The notes under the pieces were generated by a model. The model saw nothing but the letters and a program-made list of their open reading frames with translations. It had not been told where the DNA came from and made no database searches. From positions 1 to 32,230 of the forward strand of contig NZ_LLWH01000183.1 of NCBI RefSeq assembly GCF_001411475.1: 32,230 nucleotides of DNA, written 5' to 3'. Every line of letters begins with the position of its first letter. The first letter of the stretch is position 1. Of this stretch, positions 1 to 8,834 are shown piece after piece. Source of the DNA: Pseudomonas endophytica. GTDB lineage: Bacteria; Pseudomonadota; Gammaproteobacteria; Pseudomonadales; Pseudomonadaceae. The translations under genes were made by a program, and so were the position numbers.

Positions 1-1
1 C

Positions 2-2362
2 AGCCACAGCTTCTTCGCCTCCAGCCACTGCCATCCACAAACCCTTGATGTACTGCGCACCCGTGCCGAGCCTTTGGGCATTGAGGTGGTGGTGGGTGAT
101 GAGCGCGAGTTGAGCGACGTCTCGGCCTTCTTCGGTGCTTTGCTGCAATACCCGGCGAGCAACGGTGATGTGTTTGATTACCGCGAACTGGTGGAGCGCT
201 TGCATGGAGCAAACGCGCTGGTTGCCGTGGCCGCCGATTTGCTGGCGTTGACACTATTGACCCCGCCGGGTGAATTTGGCGCTGACGTAGCCATTGGCAG
301 CGCTCAACGGTTTGGCGTGCCATTGGGTTTCGGTGGTCCACACGCGGCCTACTTTTCTACCCGTGATGCGTTCAAGCGCGACATGCCGGGGCGTTTGGTC
401 GGTATGTCCGTCGACCGTCATGGCAAACCGGCACTGCGTCTGGCGATGCAAACCCGTGAACAACATATCCGCCGCGAAAAAGCCACGAGCAACATCTGTA
501 CCGCACAAGTGCTGTTGGCCAACATCGCCAGCATGTACGCCGTGTATCACGGCCCTAAAGGTCTGACGCAGATAGCCCAGCGCATACACCAACTGACCGC
601 GATTCTGGCTCACGGCCTGACGACGCTAGGGTTGAAGGTTGAGCAAGAGCAGTTTTTCGACACCTTAACCCTGCACACCGCCGGCCAAACCAGCGCGTTG
701 CACAGCAAAGCTCAGGCCCAGCAGATTAACTTGCGCGTGGTCGACGACGAACGCCTCGGCCTGTCGCTGGACGAAACCAGTAGCTCATCCGATGTGGTTG
801 CACTGTGGGCATTACTCGCCGCTGACGGTCAAGCCTTACCGGACTTCGAGGCGCTGGCCAACTCGGTAAAAGGCACCCTCCCAGCCGCGCTGGTGCGCCA
901 AACGCCGATTTTGAGCCACCCGGTGTTCAACCGTTATCACTCCGAAACCGAACTGATGCGTTATCTGCGTCGTCTGGCTGACAAAGACTTAGCATTGGAT
1001 CGCACCATGATCCCGCTGGGTTCGTGCACCATGAAGCTCAACGCCGCCAGCGAAATGATCCCAGTCACCTGGGCCGAGTTCGGCAACTTGCACCCGTTTG
1101 CACCCGTCGAGCAGAGCCAGGGTTATCAGCAACTGACCCGCGAGTTGGAAGCGATGCTCTGCGAGGCCACGGGTTATGACGCTGTTTCGCTGCAACCGAA
1201 CGCCGGTTCGCAAGGTGAATACGCCGGGTTGCTGGCCATTCGCGCTTACCACCACAGCCGTGGCGATGCGCGCCGCGACATCTGCCTGATTCCTTCCTCG
1301 GCGCACGGCACCAACCCGGCGACCGCCCACATGGCCGGTATGCGAGTAGTGGTTACCGCCTGCGATGCTCGCGGTAACGTCGACCTTGAAGACCTGCGTG
1401 CCAAAGCCATCGAACACCGCGACCACCTCGCGGCCCTGATGATCACTTACCCGTCGACTCACGGCGTGTTCGAAGAAGGCATCCGCGAAATCTGCGGGAT
1501 CATTCATGACAACGGTGGCCAGGTCTACATCGACGGCGCCAACATGAACGCGATGGTCGGTCTGTGCGCGCCGGGCAAGTTTGGCGGCGACGTTTCGCAC
1601 CTCAACTTGCACAAAACCTTCTGCATCCCCCATGGCGGTGGCGGCCCGGGCGTTGGTCCGATTGGCGTGAAGTCGCATTTGATCCCATTCCTACCGGGCC
1701 ACAACGCCCTTGAACGCAAAGAAGGCGCGGTGTGTGCCGCACCGTTCGGCAGCGCGAGCATTTTGCCGATCACTTGGATGTATATCCGCATGATGGGCGG
1801 CGAAGGTCTTAAGCGCGCATCACAACTGGCTATTTTGAATGCCAACTACATTGCCCGTCGTCTCGAAGAGCATTACCCGGTGCTGTACTCGGGCGCCAAC
1901 GGCTTGGTGGCCCACGAATGCATTTTGGATTTGCGTCCGCTCAAGGACAGCAGCGGCATCAGTGTTGATGACGTGGCCAAGCGCCTGATCGACTTTGGCT
2001 TCCACGCCCCGACGATGTCGTTTCCAGTGGCGGGCACGCTCATGATCGAGCCGACCGAAAGCGAGTCCAAGGAGGAGCTGGATCGCTTCTGCGAAGCCAT
2101 GATCCGCATCCGCGAAGAAATTCGTGCGGTTGAAAATGGCAGCCTCGACAAAGAAGACAATCCGCTTAAAAACGCCCCGCACACGGCGGCAGAAATCGTT
2201 GGTGAGTGGACTCACCCCTACAGTCGTGAACAAGCGGTGTATCCCGTCGCCTCGCTGATCGAAGGTAAATACTGGCCGCCGGTCGGTCGCGTCGACAACG
2301 TGTTCGGCGACCGCAACTTGGTCTGCGCCTGCCCGTCGATTGAGAACTATCAGGAGGCGTAA
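2..2362 (+). CDS. gcvP: Glycine dehydrogenase (decarboxylating), P protein, 5'-truncated by window edge
   Basis: PLP-dependent P protein of the glycine cleavage system: it decarboxylates glycine and passes the aminomethyl group to lipoyl-GcvH in the cytoplasm. The reading frame is open from base 2 with family-like sequence ([20 protein letters not shown]) before the first internal ATG at 74, so that ATG is not the start. About 786 residues are present and the family is about 950, so roughly 165-190 N-terminal residues lie outside. The PLP lysine is in [16 protein letters not shown] (Lys codon 1613-1615), preceded by the YIDGANMNA segment. The protein ends [11 protein letters not shown] at the TAA at 2360-2362. 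sdaA and gcvT follow on the same strand, which is the usual Pseudomonas order; gcvH is expected just upstream of the window. No glyA lies between gcvP and sdaA. Function is very secure from family similarity. Confidence 0.97.
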   Translation, partial: SHSFFASSHCHPQTLDVLRTRAEPLGIEVVVGDERELSDVSAFFGALLQYPASNGDVFDYRELVERLHGANALVAVAADLLALTLLTPPGEFGADVAIGSAQRFGVPLGFGGPHAAYFSTRDAFKRDMPGRLVGMSVDRHGKPALRLAMQTREQHIRREKATSNICTAQVLLANIASMYAVYHGPKGLTQIAQRIHQLTAILAHGLTTLGLKVEQEQFFDTLTLHTAGQTSALHSKAQAQQINLRVVDDERLGLSLDETSSSSDVVALWALLAADGQALPDFEALANSVKGTLPAALVRQTPILSHPVFNRYHSETELMRYLRRLADKDLALDRTMIPLGSCTMKLNAASEMIPVTWAEFGNLHPFAPVEQSQGYQQLTRELEAMLCEATGYDAVSLQPNAGSQGEYAGLLAIRAYHHSRGDARRDICLIPSSAHGTNPATAHMAGMRVVVTACDARGNVDLEDLRAKAIEHRDHLAALMITYPSTHGVFEEGIREICGIIHDNGGQVYIDGANMNAMVGLCAPGKFGGDVSHLNLHKTFCIPHGGGGPGVGPIGVKSHLIPFLPGHNALERKEGAVCAAPFGSASILPITWMYIRMMGGEGLKRASQLAILNANYIARRLEEHYPVLYSGANGLVAHECILDLRPLKDSSGISVDDVAKRLIDFGFHAPTMSFPVAGTLMIEPTESESKEELDRFCEAMIRIREEIRAVENGSLDKEDNPLKNAPHTAAEIVGEWTHPYSREQAVYPVASLIEGKYWPPVGRVDNVFGDRNLVCACPSIENYQEA

Positions 2363-2382
2363 CAACACCCCAGACCTCTTGA

Positions 2383-2442
2383 GGAGCGAGCTTGTCTCAC
2401 GCACCTTTGATCTTTTAAAAGATCGCAAGGCAAGCTCGCTCC
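2383..2442. repeat. REP-like inverted repeat between gcvP and sdaA
   Basis: Outer arms ggagcgagcttg (2383-2394) and caagctcgctcc (2431-2442) are perfect 12-base inverted repeats. Inside lies a perfect 16-base palindrome, gatcttttaaaagatc (2409-2424). The arms resemble Pseudomonas REP elements (ggcaagctcgctcc type). It fills most of the 126-base gap before sdaA and could also act as an RNA stem that attenuates or protects the operon transcript. Related elements occur at 14768-14820 and 31064-31100. Confidence 0.8.
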
Positions 2443-2488
2443 AGAGATCATGTTTTGCCAATACACCTATAAGAAACTGGAGAACCCT

Positions 2489-3865
2489 ATGTCGTTAAGC
2501 GTGTTCGACCTGTTCAAGATTGGCATCGGCCCTTCCAGTTCCCATACCGTGGGCCCCATGCGGGCCGCCACACGCTTTGTAGAGGGTTTGCGCAGTGATG
2601 AGCTTTTACCCAGTACTGCCTGCTTAAAAGTTGAGCTATATGGTTCTCTTGGTGCCACAGGTAAAGGCCACGGCAGCGACAAAGCCGTATTGCTGGGGCT
2701 TGAGGGCGAATACCCGGACACCGTGAATACCGAAGCGGTGGCAGAACGGCTGACGACGATTCGTAACAGCGGACGTTTGAACCTGCTCGGCGAACACCCC
2801 ATCGAATTCAACGAAAAACTGCACTTGGCAATGATTCGTAAACCTCTGCCCTTTCACCCCAACGGCATGATTTTTCGTGCCTTTGATGCCGCCGGTATTC
2901 AGATTCGCAGCCGCGAGTATTACTCGGTCGGTGGCGGCTTTGTGGTGGATGAAGGCGCTGCAGGTACCGACCGGATTGTCGAAGACAGCACCCCACTGAA
3001 GTACCCGTTCAAGACCGCCAAAGACTTGATGCAGCATTGCGTCACGCACAATCTGCCAATCAGCCAAGTGATGCTGACCAACGAAAGTGCTTGGCGCCCC
3101 GAAGCCGAAACCCGCAGTGGTCTGCTGCATATCTGGCAAGTGATGCAGGATTGTGTGAGCGCGGGCTGTCGCAATGAAGGAGTTCTACCCGGCGGTTTGA
3201 AAGTCAAACGTCGAGCCGCCGCTTTGCATCGCCAGCTGTGCAGCCATCCTGAGGCCGCCCTGCGTGACGCGCTGTCAGTGCTGGACTGGGTCAACCTCTA
3301 TGCACTGGCGGTGAATGAAGAAAACGCCAATGGCGGTCGTGTCGTCACGGCCCCTACTAATGGCGCAGCCGGGATTATTCCGGCGGTGTTGCATTACTAC
3401 ATGCGCTTTATCGGCGGCGCCAACGAAGACGGCGTAGTGCGATTCCTGTTAACCGCCGCCGCCATCGGTATTTTGTACAAAGAGAACGCCTCGATCTCGG
3501 GCGCCGAAGTGGGCTGCCAAGGCGAGGTCGGCGTGGCCTGTTCGATGGCCGCCGGCGCGTTATGCGAAGTGCTGGGCGGCAGTGTGCAACAGGTCGAGAA
3601 CGCTGCCGAAATTGGTATGGAGCATAACCTCGGATTGACCTGCGACCCAATTGGCGGGCTGGTGCAAGTGCCGTGCATCGAGCGCAACGCGATGGGTTCG
3701 GTCAAGGCGATCAACGCCGTGCGCATGGCTTTGCGCGGCGACGGCCAGCACTTTGTGTCGCTCGACAAGGTGATCCGAACCATGCGTCAGACCGGCGCTG
3801 ACATGAAAAGCAAATACAAAGAGACCGCCCGCGGCGGTCTGGCTGTCAACATTATTGAGTGCTGA
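2489..3865 (+). CDS. sdaA: L-serine ammonia-lyase (iron-sulfur L-serine dehydratase)
   Basis: Converts L-serine to pyruvate and ammonia using an oxygen-labile [4Fe-4S] cluster. The ATG at 2489 is chosen because GGAG ends 6 bases before it and the protein then begins [20 protein letters not shown], the family N terminus; in-frame codons back to 2450 look non-coding. The 458-residue length is normal for the single-chain type. Cys343 (GCQGEVG), Cys385 (GLTCDP) and Cys396 (VPCIERN) match the numbering I recall for the cluster ligands of the Legionella enzyme, and the protein ends in Cys458, the position of the C-terminal cysteine that plugs the active site there. It lies between gcvP and gcvT, 17 bases before gcvT, so it probably drains serine made from glycine via the cleavage system and glyA. 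Confidence 0.96.
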   Translation: MSLSVFDLFKIGIGPSSSHTVGPMRAATRFVEGLRSDELLPSTACLKVELYGSLGATGKGHGSDKAVLLGLEGEYPDTVNTEAVAERLTTIRNSGRLNLLGEHPIEFNEKLHLAMIRKPLPFHPNGMIFRAFDAAGIQIRSREYYSVGGGFVVDEGAAGTDRIVEDSTPLKYPFKTAKDLMQHCVTHNLPISQVMLTNESAWRPEAETRSGLLHIWQVMQDCVSAGCRNEGVLPGGLKVKRRAAALHRQLCSHPEAALRDALSVLDWVNLYALAVNEENANGGRVVTAPTNGAAGIIPAVLHYYMRFIGGANEDGVVRFLLTAAAIGILYKENASISGAEVGCQGEVGVACSMAAGALCEVLGGSVQQVENAAEIGMEHNLGLTCDPIGGLVQVPCIERNAMGSVKAINAVRMALRGDGQHFVSLDKVIRTMRQTGADMKSKYKETARGGLAVNIIEC

Positions 3866-3882
3866 TTTTCAAGGAGTTACGA

Positions 3883-5007
3883 ATGTCTACCGATCACCTG
3901 CTCAAAACCCCACTGCATGCGCTGCACCTTGAACTGGGTGCGCGTATGGTGCCGTTTGCCGGTTATGACATGCCCGTGCAGTACCCGCTGGGCGTCATGA
4001 AAGAGCATCAACATACCCGTGAACAAGCCGGATTGTTTGATGTCTCGCACATGGGTCAGATTCTGTTGATCGGCGCTGATGCTGCCAAGGCGCTGGAGAC
4101 GTTAGTACCGGTGGACATCATCGACTTGCCGGTGGGAATGCAGCGCTATGCCATGTTTACTAACGAGCAAGGCGGCATTCTCGATGACCTGATGGTGGCG
4201 AACCTGGGCAACGATCAATTGTTTTTAGTGGTTAACGCGGCCTGCAAGGATCAAGACCTGGCACATCTGCGTAAACACCTGAGCGCGCAGTGCGAAATCC
4301 AGCCGCTATTTGAAGAGCGTGCACTGCTTGCGCTGCAAGGTCCGGCAGCGGTTGAGGTGTTGCTGCGTCTAGCACCCGGCGTCGCCAAAATGACCTTTAT
4401 GCAATTTGAGCCTGTGACGTTGGTGGGCGTAGAGTGCTATGTGAGCCGCTCGGGTTATACCGGTGAAGATGGCTTTGAGATCTCAGTTCCGTCGGCCCAC
4501 GCCGAAACCTTGGCTCGCACGTTGTTGGCTGAGCCTGAGGTTCAGGCGATTGGCTTGGGCGCCCGCGATTCACTGCGTCTTGAAGCTGGTCTTTGTCTTT
4601 ACGGACATGATATGAACGAAAAAACCACGCCCATTGAGGCTAGTTTAGTCTGGTCAATCTCTAAAACGCGCCGTATTGATGGCTCGCGTGCAGGTGGATT
4701 CCCGGGCGCCGAACGTATTTTTGCTCAACAACACAATGGCGTTGCACAAAAAAGGGTCGGCTTGCTGCCCCAAGAACGAACACCGGTACGTGAAGGCGCC
4801 GAGGTGGTCGATGCACAAGGTACTGTTATCGGAAAGGTGTGTAGTGGCGGCTTCGGCCCGACGCTGGGTGCACCGCTGGTAATGGCTTATCTAGACACTT
4901 CGTCGACAGCGTTAGACACCGAAGTGTGGGCTATTGTTCGTAGTAAACGTGTGCCAATGAAAGTGTCTAAAATGCCGTTTGTGACACAACGTTATTACAG
5001 AGGATAA
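3883..5007 (+). CDS. gcvT: Aminomethyltransferase, T protein of glycine cleavage
   Basis: Tetrahydrofolate-dependent T protein: releases ammonia from aminomethyl-lipoyl-GcvH and forms 5,10-methylene-THF. The start at 3883 has a strong AAGGAG seven bases upstream and gives MSTDHLLKTPLHALH; an in-frame ATG at 3859 overlaps the end of sdaA and lacks a ribosome site. 374 residues, normal for the family. Recognisable blocks are MVPFAGYDMPVQYP near the N terminus, FDVSHMGQ, SRSGYTGEDGFEI in the middle, GLGARDSLRLEAGLCLYGHD and the C-terminal SGGFGPTLG. It is the last gene of the gcvP-sdaA-gcvT run and shares its role in one-carbon supply. YgfZ (12982-13926) is a distant paralog in the same window. 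Confidence 0.96.
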   Translation: MSTDHLLKTPLHALHLELGARMVPFAGYDMPVQYPLGVMKEHQHTREQAGLFDVSHMGQILLIGADAAKALETLVPVDIIDLPVGMQRYAMFTNEQGGILDDLMVANLGNDQLFLVVNAACKDQDLAHLRKHLSAQCEIQPLFEERALLALQGPAAVEVLLRLAPGVAKMTFMQFEPVTLVGVECYVSRSGYTGEDGFEISVPSAHAETLARTLLAEPEVQAIGLGARDSLRLEAGLCLYGHDMNEKTTPIEASLVWSISKTRRIDGSRAGGFPGAERIFAQQHNGVAQKRVGLLPQERTPVREGAEVVDAQGTVIGKVCSGGFGPTLGAPLVMAYLDTSSTALDTEVWAIVRSKRVPMKVSKMPFVTQRYYRG

Positions 5008-5010
5008 GTT

Positions 5011-5090
5011 TGTAGCTGCGGGCTAGAAGCGAAAGACAAGCCGCTTCTAACTTGCCGCTTTAAGCGTGCAACTTGCCGCTCTTAAAGCCC
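5011..5090. repeat. Intergenic inverted and tandem repeat after gcvT
   Basis: tagaagcg (5024-5031) and cgcttcta (5042-5049) form an 8-base stem with a 10-base loop. The 11-mer aacttgccgct occurs at 5049-5059 and again at 5070-5080, a 21-base period. No T-tract follows, so a classical terminator is not clear. It resembles low-complexity Pseudomonas intergenic repeats of the gctgcaagct type. Confidence 0.6.
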
Positions 5091-5417
5091 AAAAACAGTG
5101 CACAGTTTCGATAGCGAAAAATCACACTTCGGATATGAAAACGATGGAACGCTTTTATGACCAATCGTCCATAAAAACTGCATTAAGTCCGCTATAAAGG
5201 AACGTTTGGGGGCTTATATAAGGGGGCTTGTTTTTTTAATCCTAGTTTCGTAGAGTTTGCCCACTGTGTTTGCATGGGTCTCTGGAATCGTGACCTGGGC
5301 AGTAGCTTAATGTTCGCTACAACCCGTTCTGCGCCTCTTACTTTCCTGCAACCCAGCACCAGACCTCTTCCTATGTAAAGAGGCTGTCATTAATTGTTAG
5401 CGTCAAGGAATTAAGAA
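5091..5417 (+). other. Gene-free region upstream of the cold-shock gene; probable long 5' leader
   Basis: No credible ORF on either strand. The segment is locally AT-rich (5100-5250), then a polypyrimidine-rich stretch leads to AAGGAATTAAGAA before the cold-shock ATG. Cold-shock genes of this family often have leaders of 100-200 bases that fold into temperature-responsive structures, so part of this interval is probably transcribed. I could not fix a promoter or transcription start with confidence. Confidence 0.4.
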
Positions 5418-5630
5418 ATGTCTCAACGTCAGAGTGGTACCGTTAAATGGTTTAACGACGAGAAAGGGTTTGGTTTCATCACACCGGAAAGCGGTCCAGA
5501 TCTGTTCGTACACTTCCGTGCTATTCAAGGCAACGGTTTTAAAAGCTTGAAAGAAGGCCAAAAAGTGACCTTCATCGCTGTTCAAGGCCAAAAAGGTATG
5601 CAGGCTGACGAAGTTATCGCCGAAGCCTAA
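5418..5630 (+). CDS. Cold-shock-domain protein (CspA family)
   Basis: 70-residue single cold-shock domain, an RNA/ssDNA chaperone of the cytoplasm. The fold signature is complete: [15 protein letters not shown] (RNP1 = KGFGFI) and LFVHFRAI (RNP2), ending with the typical QADEVIAEA tail. AAGGA lies 9-13 bases before the ATG. Pseudomonads carry several csp/cap paralogs and the sequence alone does not settle which one this is, so no symbol is given. A strong terminator follows 14 bases after the stop, so it is probably a monocistron with a long leader. The position beside gcvT is a common pseudomonad arrangement. Confidence 0.95.
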
Positions 5631-5643
5631 GCCTCTGATGCAC

Positions 5644-5677
5644 AAAAGCCTCTGATACTGACATCAGAGGCTTTTTT
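5644..5677 (+). terminator. Rho-independent terminator of the cold-shock gene
   Basis: Perfect 10-base stem agcctctgat (5647-5656) / atcagaggct (5663-5672), loop actgac, followed by six T (5672-5677) and preceded by an A run. It sits directly after the cold-shock stop codon. Confidence 0.92.
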
Positions 5678-5724
5678 ATGGGCGCAATTTCGTAAGATGC
5701 GTTTTTCTTTCACGAGTACCTACC

Positions 5725-6213
5725 ATGCTCAAACCACCTCTTAGCCCTCAAGGCAACTTTCCGGCCGTTGGCTTGGGCCGCCGTCTGGCAGCCATGTTCT
5801 ATGACTTTCTGCTGTGCACCGCCCTACTAATCGTCACCACGTTCATCTACAAACTGATCATGATGAGCTTTATCGGCGAAGCCAAAATGCGCGAGTTGTC
5901 TGAAGCCGGGGCGTTGGACGGTGACCCTCTGCTCTCGACTATTTTAATGTGTGTACTGTTCGCGTTCTTTGCCAAGTTCTGGACCCACAACGGCCAAACC
6001 TTGGGCATGCAAGTGTGGGGCGTGCGCGTACAGAACGCCGACGGTACGGCGATCAGCCTGTGGCAAGCGTTATTGAGGTTTGTGGTTTCAATGGGGTCGT
6101 GGCTGTGTTTTGGCCTGGGGTTTATCTGGTCTGTGTTCGATAAGCGCAAGCGTACTTGGCACGACATGTACTCCGATAGCCAATTGGTCCGAATTCCCAA
6201 ACAGAAAAAATAA
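5725..6213 (+). CDS. RDD family inner-membrane protein
   Basis: 162-residue membrane protein of the RDD family; the family's molecular role is mostly unassigned, with some members implicated in ion or solute exchange. It begins with a cytoplasmic stretch, then GLGRRLAAMFYDFLL (conserved Arg and Asp, residues 16-30) enters the first transmembrane segment (about 27-47). A second segment covers about 70-87, then the family motif NGQTLGM, then a third at about 118-138 and RTWHDMYSDSQLV near the C terminus. It follows the cold-shock terminator and ends at a bidirectional terminator, so it is probably transcribed alone. No ligand can be inferred from the sequence. Confidence 0.85.
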   Translation: MLKPPLSPQGNFPAVGLGRRLAAMFYDFLLCTALLIVTTFIYKLIMMSFIGEAKMRELSEAGALDGDPLLSTILMCVLFAFFAKFWTHNGQTLGMQVWGVRVQNADGTAISLWQALLRFVVSMGSWLCFGLGFIWSVFDKRKRTWHDMYSDSQLVRIPKQKK

Positions 6214-6214
6214 A

Positions 6215-6242
6215 AAAGCCCGCCTCTTGCGAGACGGGCTTT
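6215..6242. terminator. Bidirectional terminator between the RDD gene and mucD
   Basis: aaagcccg (6215-6222) pairs with cgggcttt (6235-6242), and ctc (6224-6226) with gag (6231-6233), with one internal mismatch and the loop ttgc. A tracts on the left and the TTT on the right let it serve both convergent genes. It starts a few bases from the RDD stop and 20 bases from the mucD stop. Confidence 0.85.
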
Positions 6243-6261
6243 AAAGCCACTGCGCGAAACT

Positions 6262-7677
6262 TTACTCAGCGAGCTTAAAGGTAATGAAGCTAGCGCGTCC
6301 TTGACGCAGAACACGCATCGAGACGGAACGATTTTTTGGTAACGCTTTAGCAATATCAGTGAATTGCTTGGCATCGTTGATAGCTTGGTTGTTGAGATGC
6401 GTAATGACGTCACCCGGTTGCAGACCAATCAACGCCGCCGGACCATCCTGAACGTCTTTGATGATCACGCCACCTTTGATGTCGTTGGCTTTCTTCTGCT
6501 CGTCGGTCAGATCCGCAACAGAAACACCTAAACGGTTGCTGCTTTGCTCAGCACCGGTCAGGCCCGCCATTTCTTTGCCTTCGTCCGGGATAGCACCCAC
6601 GGTCAGGTCCAAGGTTTTGCGCTTACCGTCACGAACCACTTCTAGGGTCGCCTTGCTGCCGGCCTTCAATGCGCCTACCAGATGTGGCAGGTCAGCTGAC
6701 ATAACAATCGGTTGGCCGTTCATGCTCAGGATTACGTCACCCACTTGCAGGCCGCCTTTGGCAGCCGGGCCGTTATCCAAGACTTGGGCAACCAGCGCCC
6801 CGGCAGGCTTATCAAGACCGAAGGATTCGGCCAGGTCTTTATTAACCTCTTGAATCACAACACCCAACCAGCCACGGCTAACTTTGCCACCCGCCTTGAG
6901 TTGATTGGACACGTCCATCGCTACGTCGATAGGAATCGCGAACGACACACCCATGAAACCACCGGAGCGGGTGTAGATCTGCGAGTTAATACCCACCACT
7001 TCGCCAGCCAAGTTAAACAACGGACCACCCGAGTTACCCGGGTTGATTGGCACGTCAGTCTGGATGAACGGCACGTAGCTTTCGTTCGGCAAGCTACGAC
7101 CCATAGCGCTGATGATGCCTTGGGTCACGGTGTGATCAAAGCCAAACGGCGAGCCGATCGCAACGACCCACTGGCCAGCCTTGAGATCTTGGGATTTGCC
7201 CAACTTGAGCACCGGCAGATTTTTACCTTCGATCTTCAACAGAGCCACGTCGGAACGTGGGTCTGTGCCGATCAATTTGGCTTTCATCTCGCTGCGGTCA
7301 GACAAACGCACGATGATTTCATCTGCGTCAGCGACAACATGGTTATTGGTCAGGATGTAGCCATCGTTGGAGATGATAAAGCCCGAGCCCAGCGATTGAG
7401 CCTCACGCTGACGGCCACCTTTGCCCCCCCCGCTGCCTGGCGGCATGCTGCGCTCAAAGAAGTCGCGCAAACCAGGCGGCAAACCTTCCAAGTCAGGCAT
7501 GCTGGAGGCTCTACGATCTGGCAGCTTTTGCGTGGTGCTGATGTTCACAACCGCTGGCGAGGCCTGCTCGACTAATTGTGTGAAATCAGGCAGTTGCGCT
7601 TCAGCAAGCGCGGGAACAGCCTGCCCGAGCATCAGCACGGCAGCAAAAATGGGTAAGTAAGACTTCAATCGTGGCAT
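6262..7677 (-). CDS. mucD: Periplasmic serine protease MucD (DegP/HtrA family)
   Basis: 471-residue DegP-type protease/chaperone. A signal peptide covers residues 1-25 (cut near PALA-EA). The trypsin-like domain has the full triad: His113 (TNNHVV), Asp143 (RSDVALLKI) and Ser216 (NPGNSGGPL). Two PDZ domains follow, at about 258-350 and 380-465. In Pseudomonas, MucD clears misfolded envelope proteins and dampens AlgU activation and alginate production. It is the distal gene of algU-mucA-mucB-mucD, separated from mucB by 180 bases that contain a stem-loop but no mucC. An AAGGAG-like site is not obvious; CGGGAGC lies about 11 bases before the ATG. Confidence 0.96.
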   Translation of the reverse strand: MPRLKSYLPIFAAVLMLGQAVPALAEAQLPDFTQLVEQASPAVVNISTTQKLPDRRASSMPDLEGLPPGLRDFFERSMPPGSGGGKGGRQREAQSLGSGFIISNDGYILTNNHVVADADEIIVRLSDRSEMKAKLIGTDPRSDVALLKIEGKNLPVLKLGKSQDLKAGQWVVAIGSPFGFDHTVTQGIISAMGRSLPNESYVPFIQTDVPINPGNSGGPLFNLAGEVVGINSQIYTRSGGFMGVSFAIPIDVAMDVSNQLKAGGKVSRGWLGVVIQEVNKDLAESFGLDKPAGALVAQVLDNGPAAKGGLQVGDVILSMNGQPIVMSADLPHLVGALKAGSKATLEVVRDGKRKTLDLTVGAIPDEGKEMAGLTGAEQSSNRLGVSVADLTDEQKKANDIKGGVIIKDVQDGPAALIGLQPGDVITHLNNQAINDAKQFTDIAKALPKNRSVSMRVLRQGRASFITFKLAE

Positions 7678-7775
7678 TGATTTACAGCTCCCGTTAATAG
7701 CAAGCAGGGTTGTGCAACGTGTCCCAAAAAACTAAAGCAGCATAGCCCGGTTTTTGCGGGACCGGAAAACAAACA

Positions 7776-7802
7776 AGGTCAGGACCCATAAGGTTCTGAC
7801 CT
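7776..7802 (-). terminator. Stem-loop in the mucB-mucD gap, possible attenuator
   Basis: On the minus strand an 11-pair stem (one G-U) forms between 7792-7802 and 7776-7786 with a 5-base loop, followed by TTGTTTGTTTT. It resembles an imperfect rho-independent terminator. It lies downstream of mucB and about 100 bases before mucD, so it could reduce read-through into mucD, which would then need its own promoter. Confidence 0.5.
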
Positions 7803-7857
7803 CTGTAAAAAAGATAAAAAATAATTTGAAAAGCTCACCACTCATTTCAGCGTTCCA

Positions 7858-8826
7858 CTAAGGCTCAGCCTCTGTCGAAGAGTCTGCCTTACCAGCCCGC
7901 ATGGAGAGCGCTATACGCTCGGCGGTGCCCAGTGGGATCTCACCTACCACTGTCGCCAAAATCTCTGCGTCAGGGGTTGAGAGGTGACGTGAAACAGCAA
8001 CCGTCGGCCCCAACTGTAAACGCATATCGGGAGCCGCATCGCCTTTCAAGGGTTCCAAGAACACTGAAAACCGCGTTAAGCCGTCGTCGTACATGAGGCT
8101 TGTCACTTCAGATTTAGTCTTAGGATCACGATTCACAGCGCTACTGATCAGCTCAAAACCCGGAGGTAACCAGTCGGAGTGCCAAGCATGCGCAGGTTTA
8201 GTAACAGCTGGAGCAGGACTGGCCGCGACAACCGCCTTGCACTGAGCAGTCGGGGTGAGCTGGCTCTCATCGGGCGGTGTTATATCTAGATGAGTGAACT
8301 GAAAGCGCTCAAGCAGCTTACCCTTGTCATCAATCAGCAATGACTTTAATGGCAAGCCGGTTTCTCGATCCAGATAGAGTTCGACACCATAGCGATGCTG
8401 ATCACGCGGGGTCAGTGCAATGACGACCACCGGCCGACCTGCTACCCGAGAGTCACCCGCTCGAGTAAGCGCATACCAGTTATCAAGATTTTGCAGATTA
8501 AGTTGTCGCGCCGAAGTGTCGGCCACATGACCAAGATCGGTGATCGCTTTACCAGTGGCACACTGAGTGCGACCATCGGCACGCACCACCTCATGAAACA
8601 CGCCATCTAATTGGACCAGTCGTTCACGAACTTTTCCATCTTGCACACGATGCAAGATGCTATGGGTAGAAAAACTCCCATTTCGCTCATAAACAAAAGT
8701 GCCCTGATAGCTTTGCTGTTGTTCCGCTTCGCCTAAGCGTTTGAGCCAGTCTTTAGCCTCATCGGCTTGGGCAGACATAACACACAAACCACTAAGTAGA
8801 AGCGGTAACAGAGGTAGGACGCGCAT
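7858..8826 (-). CDS. mucB: Sigma-factor regulatory protein MucB (RseB family)
   Basis: 322-residue periplasmic protein. A signal peptide covers residues 1-21 (MSAQA-DEAK). It is an RseB-type two-domain protein: a large LolA/LppX-like domain beginning at KDWLKRLGEAEQQQSYQGTF and a smaller C-terminal domain after about residue 215 (WLPPGFELISS). MucB binds the periplasmic part of the anti-sigma factor MucA and shields it from proteolysis, and lipid or LPS signals relieve this. The gene begins 8 bases after the mucA stop, so the two are surely cotranscribed. There is no mucC between it and mucD. Confidence 0.95.
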   Translation of the reverse strand: MRVLPLLPLLLSGLCVMSAQADEAKDWLKRLGEAEQQQSYQGTFVYERNGSFSTHSILHRVQDGKVRERLVQLDGVFHEVVRADGRTQCATGKAITDLGHVADTSARQLNLQNLDNWYALTRAGDSRVAGRPVVVIALTPRDQHRYGVELYLDRETGLPLKSLLIDDKGKLLERFQFTHLDITPPDESQLTPTAQCKAVVAASPAPAVTKPAHAWHSDWLPPGFELISSAVNRDPKTKSEVTSLMYDDGLTRFSVFLEPLKGDAAPDMRLQLGPTVAVSRHLSTPDAEILATVVGEIPLGTAERIALSMRAGKADSSTEAEP

Positions 8827-8834
8827 AATGTGCC

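Noticed and set aside
989..1678. 229-codon open frame on the minus strand opposite gcvP
   Set aside because: Antisense shadow caused by high GC at third positions; the plus-strand protein is certain.
1820..2461. 213-codon minus frame over the gcvP end and the REP-like repeat
   Set aside because: Opposite gcvP and crossing the repeat; no start signal and no known family.
5049..5080. CRISPR-like tandem repeat
   Set aside because: Only two 11-base copies 21 bases apart and no cas genes; a simple intergenic repeat.
6712..7575. 287-codon open frame on the plus strand opposite mucD
   Set aside because: Antisense shadow of a gene with a strong family match; no ribosome site and no recognisable protein features.
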